In this document: positions 1 to 6,458 of the stretch, in pieces
How positions within the stretch are numbered: the first letter of the stretch is position 1
Layout of the letters: every line of letters begins with the position of its first letter
Assembly: GCA_937894165.1 (NCBI GenBank)
Contig: CALCSX010000005.1
Coordinates: 1 to 12,748 of the forward strand
Source: an uncultured Saprospiraceae bacterium
GTDB lineage: Bacteria > Bacteroidota > Bacteroidia > Chitinophagales > Saprospiraceae
DNA: 12,748 nt
Direction of reading: 5' to 3'
Program-made: the position numbers and the translations under genes
The notes under the pieces: model-generated
Seen by the model: the letters and a program-made list of their open reading frames with translations, nothing else
The model's database searches: none
What the model was told of the DNA's origin: nothing

Positions 1-2
1 CT

Positions 3-371
3 CTGTTTGTTTTTATTGCGAATAATAGTTTAATTGCCCAATCAGCAGAAGCGGATTTCCTTATAGTTATTAAATCAACTGATAATGGTGTAGAGCTGAA
101 CTGTATCCAAGGATGTGATTTTAAGGAATTGTCGTTTTCCTATGGTGAAAAACCTGAACCTGTCAACAACAACGGAATGACATCATTAACTACAGATCTT
201 GCTCGTCAAAATGCTGGCGATATTCCTTCCGATTACTTTCTTTTTACTGTAGAGAAAAATGGGGAAGGTGCACTCTTAAAAGGTATTCATGGAACATATT
301 GGAAAACCCTAGAAATCAAACATAATCCGAATTTGACACAAGCCTTTAATCAAAATGGGCATGTCTATTAG
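3..371 (+). CDS. Small secreted protein with two internal repeats (5' end outside window)
   Basis: The frame is open from the window edge to a TAG stop. The first visible residues (LFVFIANNSLIAQS) look like the end of a signal peptide with cleavage near AQS-AEA, so the true start should lie only a few codons outside the window. An in-frame TTG at 129 is possible as a start but would discard this signal-like stretch and half of the first repeat. The mature part, about 105 residues, consists of two similar units of about 42 residues. Unit 1 starts FLIVIKSTDNGVELNCIQG and ends near NNNGM; unit 2 starts FLFTVEKNGEGALLKGIHG and ends near NQNGH. Shared positions include FL, a central G-x-x-L-x-x-I-x-G, K-x-L, and a terminal N-G. 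I recognise no named family or function. The export inference rests on hydrophobicity alone. Confidence 0.7.
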   Translation: MFVFIANNSLIAQSAEADFLIVIKSTDNGVELNCIQGCDFKELSFSYGEKPEPVNNNGMTSLTTDLARQNAGDIPSDYFLFTVEKNGEGALLKGIHGTYWKTLEIKHNPNLTQAFNQNGHVY

Positions 372-429
372 GATTTTGAATGGAAATAATTTCTGTTCGG
401 TGGCTGACCAAGCTCCTGAGTCGAACTGC

Positions 430-690
430 GGTCACTGAGCAAAATCGAGATAAGGTCATTGAGTGAGACGAAGTATCGACTTACGACTCCCTGACTTACG
501 ACTAAAATAAGGTCATTGAGCGCAGTCGAAATGCCGACTTACGGCTAATTAAACTTACGACTTACAACTCCCTGACTTACGACTGAAAATTAAGGTCATT
601 GAGCGCAGTCGAAATGCCGACTTACGACTAAAAATTAAGGTCACTGAGCGAGTCGAAGAGCCGACTCCCTGACTTACGACTTACGACTCT
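430..690. repeat. Interspersed short-repeat cluster (GGTCAYTGAG and TTACGACT units)
   Basis: The gene-free interval 372-738 is dominated by short repeats. GGTCACTGAG or GGTCATTGAG begins at 430, 454, 511, 594 and 639. The copies at 511 and 594 continue identically through CGCAGTCGAAATGCCGACTTACG. CCCTGACTTACGAC begins at 489, 570 and 667, with extra CTTACGACT copies between. Spacing is irregular (24, 57, 83 and 45 bp), so this is neither a CRISPR array nor a simple tandem repeat. The core has short complementary ends (CATT/AATG), weakly like a REP-type palindrome. The cluster lies between the converging stops at 371 and 739. Similar CACTGAGCGCAGTCGAAGTG-type units are, from memory, common between genes in Bacteroidota; a link to a REP-associated transposase would be inference. 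Confidence 0.75.
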
Positions 691-738
691 TTGACTATCC
701 GTTGAGAGTTGAACAATTTCTTAATTTCACATTTCCGC

Positions 739-1476
739 TTATTCCTCTACACCCAACTCAAGCACATCCAATGCATCTATAGCCTCCAACCTAAGTAAAT
801 GTCGTTTATCAGAAGCCATACGATTGAAACTTTCCCTTGCAGATTCTATGTCGCCATTTTTTAGATCAATCATTGCCAAATACCATTCAGATTTCTGTCC
901 GATACTTGTCCCAGGATCTTCAATGCCTACAAGAATTTCTGCTGCTTTCTCCATTTCTTCTTTTTCGTAATGAATCATCGCTAGATAAAACTGTACAGTA
1001 TCATTCCCCGGCTTCTCCTCTAGCAATTGCTGCCCTATTTCCCGAGCCTCATCATACTTATTGAGTTTATAGGCAATCATAAAATCATCCAATCCATGTT
1101 TAACCTCCGCTTCGCCCATGAGGGTAGGAAGTCCCGGATCTTTGAAATCAATGCTTGCATAAATATGTTCGTAGTTCGTTCCGGATGAATAATTATCCGT
1201 CAAGAAGAAATAGGCACCTACAAGCAATGTAATGGAAGCTGCCAGAGTAAGTACAGTTCTCAAGCTGACAGTTTTAGTTTGCTGAGCTTCACGGCCGATA
1301 GTGTGAATTTTCTCTTTTATAGCGGCAAATTCGATCGCCTTTATTGCCTTTTTGTGCAGCTCGAAATCCTTTCTGAAGACTTCATCCTGCTGTAGTCTTA
1401 GTTCAAAGTTATTTTTCTCCAGTTTAGAGAGTTTATCGTTCAAATACTGATCGAATAATTCCATTTGATTTTCCAT
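739..1476 (-). CDS. Single-pass membrane TPR protein, probable partner or anti-sigma-like regulator of the adjacent ECF sigma factor
   Basis: This 245-residue protein has a charged, helical cytoplasmic N-terminus (1-70), one transmembrane helix at about 75-93 (LTLAASITLLVGAYFF) and a C-terminal region (about 124-240) of TPR-like helix pairs such as YDEAREIGQQLLEEKPGND and VQFYLAMIHYEKEEMEKAAEIL. The layout (cytoplasmic head, one helix, extracytoplasmic TPR sensor) and its place 10 bp after the sigma gene suggest control of that sigma factor. No zinc-binding anti-sigma motif (HxxxCxxC) is visible, so the anti-sigma role is inferred from context only. An in-frame TTG at 1503 would add nine residues and overlap the sigma gene; I prefer the ATG at 1476, which starts MENQMELFDQYL just after the sigma stop. 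Confidence 0.75.
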   Translation of the reverse strand: MENQMELFDQYLNDKLSKLEKNNFELRLQQDEVFRKDFELHKKAIKAIEFAAIKEKIHTIGREAQQTKTVSLRTVLTLAASITLLVGAYFFLTDNYSSGTNYEHIYASIDFKDPGLPTLMGEAEVKHGLDDFMIAYKLNKYDEAREIGQQLLEEKPGNDTVQFYLAMIHYEKEEMEKAAEILVGIEDPGTSIGQKSEWYLAMIDLKNGDIESARESFNRMASDKRHLLRLEAIDALDVLELGVEE

Positions 1477-1486
1477 GGTTGTAAAA

Positions 1487-2071
1487 TTAAATTGTGTTAT
1501 CAAAAAAAGTTTTCAACTTCTCCATGCACCGATATTTTTCATTTTTGACGCTTGAGGGCTGCATGTGAAGCAATTCAGCAATTTCTGCCATCGATTTCTT
1601 CTCGTAGTAATACAATTTGAGAATCGTTTGACATTTTTCGCCCAGCTTTCCAAATCTGCCTTCAAACTGAGCTATTTCCTCAGAGGAGATGAGCTCATTC
1701 AGTACATTAGAACCTGAATCTTCATTGTCAATGGTTGGATTTAATGCCACACTTCGCTTATAATCCGCACTTTTAAGTCTGTCAAGCCATCGATATTTAG
1801 ATATTTTGATCAGATAAGAGCTAACTTTTACTCCATCTTGCAAAATAAATTTATCCTGCTTGACATTGTCCCACAGCGCCACCATTCCATCCTGTAGGAC
1901 ATCCTCAGCATCTGCTTCCTTGCCATTATTATTGAGTACAAAGGATTTAACAGAAGGAAAGGCCGTACTGTACAGCACCCGAAAGGCTTTGTCATCACCC
2001 TTTCTGATTCCTTCTACCAGCTCCCCATCACTCAACAATTGTTTTTTTCCACCAAACAATGAACGAATCAT
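1487..2071 (-). CDS. ECF-type RNA polymerase sigma-70 factor
   Basis: This 194-residue protein has the two-domain plan of an extracytoplasmic-function sigma factor. Sigma region 2 covers about residues 27-105, with the conserved AEDVLQDGMVALWDNV segment (56-70) and the WLDRLKSADYKR promoter-melting-type helix. Region 4 covers about 134-190, with a helix-turn-helix at MAEIAELLHMQPSSVKNEKYR (161-181) that would contact the -35-type element. No region 1.1 or 3 is present, as expected for ECF factors. It is translated just ahead of the membrane TPR gene, the usual order for a sigma factor and its regulator. The ATG at 2071 has no Shine-Dalgarno sequence. The leader contains an AT-rich inverted repeat 28 bp upstream. 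The target regulon cannot be told from this window; nothing here carries an obvious matching promoter. Confidence 0.9.
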   Translation of the reverse strand: MIRSLFGGKKQLLSDGELVEGIRKGDDKAFRVLYSTAFPSVKSFVLNNNGKEADAEDVLQDGMVALWDNVKQDKFILQDGVKVSSYLIKISKYRWLDRLKSADYKRSVALNPTIDNEDSGSNVLNELISSEEIAQFEGRFGKLGEKCQTILKLYYYEKKSMAEIAELLHMQPSSVKNEKYRCMEKLKTFFDNTI

Positions 2072-2098
2072 GATTCACTTTTTTGATTCCTAAAATAA

Positions 2099-2137
2099 TC
2101 TGAAAATCGCCAATTAATCTAATGACGCATTTTCAGA
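2099..2137 (-). repeat. 9-bp inverted repeat in the leader of the sigma gene
   Basis: TCTGAAAAT (2099-2107) and ATTTTCAGA (2129-2137) are perfect inverted repeats separated by 21 bp. They lie 28 bp upstream of the sigma-factor ATG. The element could be an operator for a dimeric regulator or, if transcribed, an RNA hairpin in the 5' leader; the sequence alone does not decide between these. Confidence 0.5.
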
Positions 2138-2356
2138 CTCTATAATTTCTCTTTTCTCTAAGAACATTAAACGAAGTAACCAATTGTCATCTTGATTTCT
2201 CACTATTTTGAGTTAATTTCTTTAAGTATTCCCTCAAGATAATGTCCTTTCCATATTTGTACATAGAAATGAGTTCTAAAAAGTCATCAATAGCCGCTGA
2301 AATCTTAAAAATTTATTTTTCAATGCTAATAGATTTCAAAATTTATTTTCCTAAGC
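2138..2356. other. AT-rich intergenic stretch, no gene seen
   Basis: The 335-bp gap between the sigma gene and the protease gene (both leftward) holds the inverted repeat at 2099-2137 and the hairpin at 2357-2385. The stretch between them has no credible coding frame and no convincing TAnnTTTG-type Bacteroidota promoter. The sigma promoter is presumably here, but I cannot place it. Confidence 0.5.
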
Positions 2357-2385
2357 GGAAGCCGATCTTGACATGACCGGCTTCC
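2357..2385 (-). terminator. Hairpin terminator downstream of the C1 protease gene
   Basis: GGAAGCCG (2357-2364) and CGGCTTCC (2378-2385) form a perfect 8-bp GC-rich stem with a 13-nt loop. The flanking CCTAAG and CCTAAGG extend it imperfectly. It lies about 20 bp past the protease stop codon. On the minus strand the following bases are GCTTAGGAAAATAAATTTT, a poor T-run, so termination may be weak or factor-assisted. Confidence 0.6.
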
Positions 2386-2406
2386 TAAGGAATCAAAAAA
2401 AGAGAA

Positions 2407-4053
2407 TTATTTGCTCTTGCGAGATTTAGCTATGGTGTGCCTTAATTCTCCGGATTTCAATTTATAATTGATTGCTAATGAAATTTCTTTCGGGGTGTAG
2501 GCATTTCTCAACTTTTTAGACATGTTCGATGGTTCAGCAGATCGAGCAGTTGTTCTGTTTTTGATGTCTTCTGCTGACGCTACCTCACTTGGAGGAGTTA
2601 ATCCAATCACCGTTCCTCCTTCGATCCATACCGGTCCTCCATATTCATTTGTTAAGAATTGATAGTTGTTGGCTTCATTGCTTTCATTGACCACATTGAA
2701 AGGATCCGCTATAGCTACTAGGTAATAATATCCCGTGATGTTTGGCATTTCGTAATACCAATCGATATAGTCTCTTTCATTATTTGTAAGAACTTCAGCC
2801 ATTCCCTGTCTTGATGGTAAGTCAATATTTGTCCACCAATTACCGGATAATCCAATTCCTCCTTCCTCTAATGGTCCATCTTCACCTTTAGCACCATATT
2901 GATCTGTATAAAGATCATACAAAAGCACTCCCGAATCGTTGATATCATAGGCATTGTAATATAAATACACCATGCTCCACTCTTTAGAAGATGATAAGGT
3001 GCTATTTCCCAGATTGTAGATATTATAGCTCATTACACGGCTGTTGAAAGAAGAGCCTTCTTGGTCAATATTGTCTCCATATACCAGTGGCATAATGTTG
3101 AAATCACCGCTTGCATCCGGATCAATGTTGTCAGGATCAAATTCAGAAGTACTGTTAGTCGCTACAAAGGCCAGGAAGGTAAAATTCGGTGAAACCACCA
3201 AGTCGTAATCAACCCAAATGAAACCGCTATCTCCCCATGTGCCTCCCCAAGAATTCAATATCCTGAAAGCTCCTCGAGGTCCTTTTGCATCATCATAACC
3301 AACTATAACCAAGGCGTGATTGCCATGTTGACCTTGATTAGCAGATCCTTGAGAAGTCATCACATCATCACTAGTCCATGACATAAAATTCTGATCTGTA
3401 GCCATACCGATCAGTACCGGTTTGTCTTCTGAAATATATCGCTTGAATTCGTCAACTGTGATTTCTATCTTTCTATAATTGGCAATCTTATTCTTGCCTG
3501 CATTATCTGTAAGATTAGGATTAAGCAAGGACTGAGAGCAATCGCCGATATTCACATAAGGAGCAGCTTGGTGATCGGCAACACCTCTTTGAACCATTAC
3601 GTCTAGGGCAGGTACAAAATTAGTTCCATCACAGTTGGGGCCTTTTTCAAAGTCCGGAATAGCAAAAAACAGATCCGCAGGACTTGTCTGGCTTGCTGGG
3701 CTGGTCAATTGAGCTGTTTCCAGATTATTATCGATAGCATTTAAAGCCGTTTTCATATTGTAGCCTGCTGCCCATGCCACGCAAGTGCCATATTGTCCTT
3801 GATCGCCTACCGGGGGAAATCTGTGGGTAAGGTCGTAGGCTGCCGGTACATTCCCTGAGCCAAAATTAAATCTGAAATCACTCGGAATACTATCCGGATT
3901 GTCACTGCCTTGCAATCCTGTTGAGTAATTGCCCGGATTCTTTGGTCCTCCGTCATTTGGATCGAAGTCGTCTCTCTTATCACATGAGGTGAAAGTAAGA
4001 AATAATAATGCTGTGAAAATTGCTATTAAGTTTAAAGTTTTAAAGTTATTCAT
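2407..4053 (-). CDS. Lipoprotein papain-family (C1) cysteine peptidase with CARDB-like C-terminal domain
   Basis: This 548-residue exported protease has a lipoprotein signal (LLFLTFTSC, lipid Cys24). The C1 catalytic set is intact: oxyanion Gln85 and nucleophile Cys91 in GDQGQYGTCVAWA, His246 in GNHALVIVGYDD, and Asn267 in ILNSWGGTWGDSGF. The catalytic domain covers about 72-300. About 320-475 is beta-rich and ends in VAIADPFNVVNESNEANNY, typical of CARDB-like adhesion modules. The tail (490-548) is basic. No long inhibitory propeptide is evident between the lipobox and the catalytic domain. The protein probably cleaves proteins or peptides at the cell envelope or surface. The ATG at 4053 follows the upstream gene's stop by 25 bp. 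A start at 4131 would add 26 residues ahead of the signal peptide and overlap the upstream gene, so I reject it. Confidence 0.9.
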   Translation of the reverse strand: MNNFKTLNLIAIFTALLFLTFTSCDKRDDFDPNDGGPKNPGNYSTGLQGSDNPDSIPSDFRFNFGSGNVPAAYDLTHRFPPVGDQGQYGTCVAWAAGYNMKTALNAIDNNLETAQLTSPASQTSPADLFFAIPDFEKGPNCDGTNFVPALDVMVQRGVADHQAAPYVNIGDCSQSLLNPNLTDNAGKNKIANYRKIEITVDEFKRYISEDKPVLIGMATDQNFMSWTSDDVMTSQGSANQGQHGNHALVIVGYDDAKGPRGAFRILNSWGGTWGDSGFIWVDYDLVVSPNFTFLAFVATNSTSEFDPDNIDPDASGDFNIMPLVYGDNIDQEGSSFNSRVMSYNIYNLGNSTLSSSKEWSMVYLYYNAYDINDSGVLLYDLYTDQYGAKGEDGPLEEGGIGLSGNWWTNIDLPSRQGMAEVLTNNERDYIDWYYEMPNITGYYYLVAIADPFNVVNESNEANNYQFLTNEYGGPVWIEGGTVIGLTPPSEVASAEDIKNRTTARSAEPSNMSKKLRNAYTPKEISLAINYKLKSGELRHTIAKSRKSK

Positions 4054-4078
4054 CGTAAAAGTTTTTAATTGGTGTGAA

Positions 4079-4909
4079 TTAAAGGTTACATGTTTGAATA
4101 AAAACCGGCTTGTATTCTTGCTTACCGGCAATGAGAGGAGGAATTACTGTACAAATTTTATTGTCTTGGAACTCCGTAGAGAATTTACAATCCAAAAACT
4201 CCAATCTATCCAAATATTTCCCGTTATTAAAAGTCACTTTGTCATTGAATTCCCCGTAGTTGAAGAAGGCATTGCCTCCGACCCGGATTTGACTGAAATC
4301 ACAATACCCGTTCCATTGTACATTAGAGGCCTGAAGGGTGTTTTGCAGTCTTGCTCGCTGAAAATTTGCCACTCCGCCGATTTCGCTATCGAAAATATTC
4401 ATATAGCCATCGACATGTAGATTTGAAACATTCAGATCACCGGCAAACAAGCATTTCTCAAACAAAACATTGCCCAGAATCCTGGAGCCTACGAATGAGG
4501 CATGCTTGTGAATGATTGATTTGCTTAGATCTAAATTTCCGTCAATTCGAGTATTATCCATATTGATATTGCCATTGAGATGACAATTCAATAAGCGAAT
4601 ACTACCCAAAAATCTCGAATAATGTCCTTTGACATAAGTTGTGATGTTACCATTGATGGTGCAGTTGATGAGAGTCAGTTCACCTTTGATAGTTGTTTCC
4701 AATGTGTTTTCACCTATCATTTGGCTTATGCCGGCATCCAAAAGATTGATATCGCTCTCTATTGTTTTTCCTACTAATTGAATGTTTTTTCCATTTCTCA
4801 GATCTTTCGCTAGATCTTCCCATCGAATAATCGTTGATTCTGAATCCGTTCCTGAAGAAATTGAACATCCAATAATGATAGTAATGCAAATTGCCAATAA
4901 AGCTCTCAT
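4079..4909 (-). CDS. Lipoprotein with an 11-residue-repeat beta-solenoid (pentapeptide-repeat-like)
   Basis: This 276-residue protein has a short hydrophobic N-terminus ending in IIGC15, a plausible lipobox. Residues 102-244 split into thirteen consecutive 11-residue units with no insertions, for example GSIRLLNCHLN, GNINMDNTRID, GNLDLSKSIIH, GDLNVSNLHVD and GYCDFSQIRVG. Position 1 is mostly Gly; positions 3, 5 and 10 are hydrophobic. Two more units (76-86, 87-97) precede a four-residue insert. Two units would make one coil of about 22 residues in a right-handed beta-helix. Automated annotation would likely call this a pentapeptide-repeat protein, but the A(D/N)Lxx five-residue register is not what is seen. 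The C-terminal 30 residues depart from the repeat. It is the first gene of a two-gene unit with the C1 protease; both products seem envelope-anchored. A scaffold or substrate-holding role would be a guess. Confidence 0.8.
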   Translation of the reverse strand: MRALLAICITIIIGCSISSGTDSESTIIRWEDLAKDLRNGKNIQLVGKTIESDINLLDAGISQMIGENTLETTIKGELTLINCTINGNITTYVKGHYSRFLGSIRLLNCHLNGNINMDNTRIDGNLDLSKSIIHKHASFVGSRILGNVLFEKCLFAGDLNVSNLHVDGYMNIFDSEIGGVANFQRARLQNTLQASNVQWNGYCDFSQIRVGGNAFFNYGEFNDKVTFNNGKYLDRLEFLDCKFSTEFQDNKICTVIPPLIAGKQEYKPVFIQTCNL

Positions 4910-5086
4910 AATTTTCTCTTTACCTCACTATAGAATTGATCGGTGAAAAGTCATCAAGGAGCAGAAAAATTATTGGAATTGAACTCGCTTATTATTAGAG
5001 AGCAATGGAGATTATCATTTTGGACATTTAAGGATTTAAATTGAGTACTTAACTAAACTTAGGTAATATCAATTTCCAACATCAAA
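4910..5086. other. Divergent intergenic region, left part, no gene seen
   Basis: This AT-rich stretch upstream of the leftward solenoid lipoprotein gene must hold its promoter. TATAGTG at about 4929-4935 read on the minus strand is suggestive but lacks a convincing partner box, so I do not call it. The rest of the 671-bp gap to the next gene is occupied by the repeats at 5087-5387 and about 190 bp of AT-rich leader for the beta-barrel gene. Confidence 0.5.
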
Positions 5087-5207
5087 GCTGGCGCAAGTTT
5101 ACAAATTGTGTCTCAACTTAAACTTCTAATATTACTTATTATCGCTCTTTTTTAATTTTTAAAACAGAGAACTAGGTTTCTCTAAATGTCCCGGATGGGA
5201 CGAAACA
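5087..5207. repeat. Two-palindrome module, copy A (degenerate)
   Basis: This copy matches 5215-5336 over most of its length. It starts GCTGGCGCAAGTTT, includes TCGCTCTTTTTTAATT, and ends in the palindrome GTCCCGGATGGGAC (5188-5201). The first palindrome here (5090-5112) is decayed: GGCGCAAGTT pairs with AAATTGTGTC with one mismatch and two G-T pairs. Confidence 0.8.
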
Positions 5208-5214
5208 TTCCCAT

Positions 5215-5336
5215 GCTGGCGCAAGTTTGCAACTTGTGCCCCAACTTAAACTTCCAATATTACTTTTTTATCGCTCTTTTTTAATTATTATTTTAAAAAC
5301 ACAGAACTAAGTCTCTCAATATGTCCCGGATGGGAC
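5215..5336. repeat. Two-palindrome module, copy B (intact)
   Basis: This is the tandem partner of 5087-5207, offset 128 bp at its start and 135 bp at its end because of a small A/T-rich insertion. Its first palindrome is GGCGCAAGTT (5218-5227), loop TGC, AACTTGTGCC (5231-5240): a 10-bp stem with one G-T pair. Its second is GTCCC-GGAT-GGGAC (5323-5336). Stem-loops of this kind between genes resemble REP or BIME-type elements; no associated transposase is in the window. Confidence 0.8.
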
Positions 5337-5373
5337 AATATGTGGGTAGTAAATAAATCTATATAATTCTCCC

Positions 5374-5387
5374 GTCCCGGATGGGAC
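5374..5387. repeat. Third, solitary GTCCCGGATGGGAC palindrome
   Basis: This is identical to the 14-bp palindromes at 5188 and 5323. Like copy A it is followed by GAAACAT, but the rest of the module is absent. Confidence 0.75.
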
Positions 5388-5580
5388 GAAACATCCTGAA
5401 AGCAATACCTAAATAAGTCGCAATTTCGAAATTCTATAAGCGATATTTCCACCTCAAAAAAAACATAAAATTTTTTGATGACCTTTTTTATCCTACTTCT
5501 ATAGCTTAATGTAAGTCGAAGCGGACGCATCAAAACTTAATTTCAACTTATAATTAATAATCATTAAAAGAGAAGTAATC

Positions 5581-6369
5581 ATGAAAAATCTATTTACCTT
5601 AATCTTGTTAGTTTTTTTACCATTATTATTGGCTGCACAATCAGGAATTGGTTTTAAAGGCGGCATTAATTTTTCCAACCATGCTTTATCTGATCAACAA
5701 AAAGACCTTTGGAATGCCAATTTAACTCCGGGATTTCAGGCAGGAGCTTTCTACGACCTTAGTTTCGGAGGAATGTTCGGTCTTGAAATAGGTGGTATTT
5801 TCTCAAGAAGAGGAACTGCCAGAGAAACCAAAGTACCGGTCTTCTCCGAGAATTTTATTACCTCTACCAATGCTCAAGGCGTAACAACTGTAAGCGATTT
5901 TACTGGAAATATAGATTACAAGGAACAGATCAGTTATTTGGATTTTCCTGTCATGTTTAAATTCAACCTGCGCGGCAGAGGTATAAGCCCGTACTTTATG
6001 GCCGGTCCTCAGCTTTCTTTTGCTATGGGAGCGAATAGAAAAGACATTTTCTATCAGGGGAGTCTTGATAATTACACATTCGATGGTACCAATTATACTT
6101 TTATCAATACAACTACTGTTGATGACGCGTCTGCTAATGTAGAGCTAGAAATAGGAAGCGGAAGAAATGATCAAATTAGACCTACAGATTTCGGTATAGC
6201 TATAGGAGCCGGTCTGTCTGTCGAATTAGATTTCGGATACATTGTAGCAGATGTAAGATATTTTATGGGAATGTCAAATATCGTTAACTCTAGTAATCCA
6301 ATCCTTGACACCAAGAATCGATCAATCATGATCAACGTAGGATACATGTATCCGATCGGTGGATGGTAA
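5581..6369 (+). CDS. PorT-like outer-membrane beta-barrel protein
   Basis: This 262-residue protein has a clear signal peptide (MKNLFTLILLVFLPLLLAAQ, cleavage near A19/Q20). It is followed by alternating hydrophobic and polar strands with aromatic ends, as in an eight-stranded outer-membrane barrel. The opening GIGFKGGINFSN, the central ISYLDFPVMFKFNLRGRGISPYFMAGPQLSFAMGA and the terminal strand IMINVGYMYPIGGW match the PorT / outer-membrane beta-barrel (OMP_b-brl) pattern common in Bacteroidota. Family members are mostly of unknown cargo; some assist type IX secretion, but nothing here supports that specific role. It ends 20 bp before a strong hairpin terminator and is the first gene of the rightward set containing the stator-like genes. 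The ATG at 5581 is favoured because the signal peptide starts there; the preceding leader is AT-rich without a Shine-Dalgarno sequence. Confidence 0.85.
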   Translation: MKNLFTLILLVFLPLLLAAQSGIGFKGGINFSNHALSDQQKDLWNANLTPGFQAGAFYDLSFGGMFGLEIGGIFSRRGTARETKVPVFSENFITSTNAQGVTTVSDFTGNIDYKEQISYLDFPVMFKFNLRGRGISPYFMAGPQLSFAMGANRKDIFYQGSLDNYTFDGTNYTFINTTTVDDASANVELEIGSGRNDQIRPTDFGIAIGAGLSVELDFGYIVADVRYFMGMSNIVNSSNPILDTKNRSIMINVGYMYPIGGW

Positions 6370-6389
6370 AAAAATAATTGCCCACCTCC

Positions 6390-6436
6390 GGGAGGATAGA
6401 TTAGGATCTACCTATGATCTCTGTCCTCCCTTTTTA
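6390..6436 (+). terminator. Strong intrinsic terminator between the beta-barrel and zinc-ribbon genes
   Basis: GGGAGGA (6390-6396) pairs with TCCTCCC (6424-6430). The stem continues through a T-G pair and AGA/TCT (6398-6400 with 6420-6422) to about 11 bp, and a TAGG/CCTA helper stem sits inside the loop. TTTTTAT follows directly. The next ATG is only 23 bp past the T-run, so this may act as an attenuator within one transcript. Confidence 0.85.
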
Positions 6437-6458
6437 TAAAACCCAAAAATAATATATT

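Noticed and set aside
430..690. CRISPR-like array of short repeats
   Set aside because: Spacing is irregular, units vary in extent, two repeat types are interleaved, and no cas genes are present.
1477..1503. TTG start at 1503 for the TPR membrane protein
   Set aside because: It adds nine residues inside the sigma gene's end; ATG 1476 lies just after the sigma stop.
4054..4131. N-terminal extension of the C1 protease to 4131
   Set aside because: It would put 26 polar residues before a clean lipoprotein signal peptide and overlap the upstream gene; ATG 4053 fits better.
5188..5387. Three identical GTCCCGGATGGGAC units as a mini-CRISPR
   Set aside because: The repeat is too short, the intervals (135 and 51 bp) differ, and two copies are parts of a longer duplicated module.
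5288..5533. 81-aa reading frame on the minus strand
   Set aside because: It runs through the palindromic repeats and AT-rich leader, has a shadow-like composition and lacks any recognisable domain.
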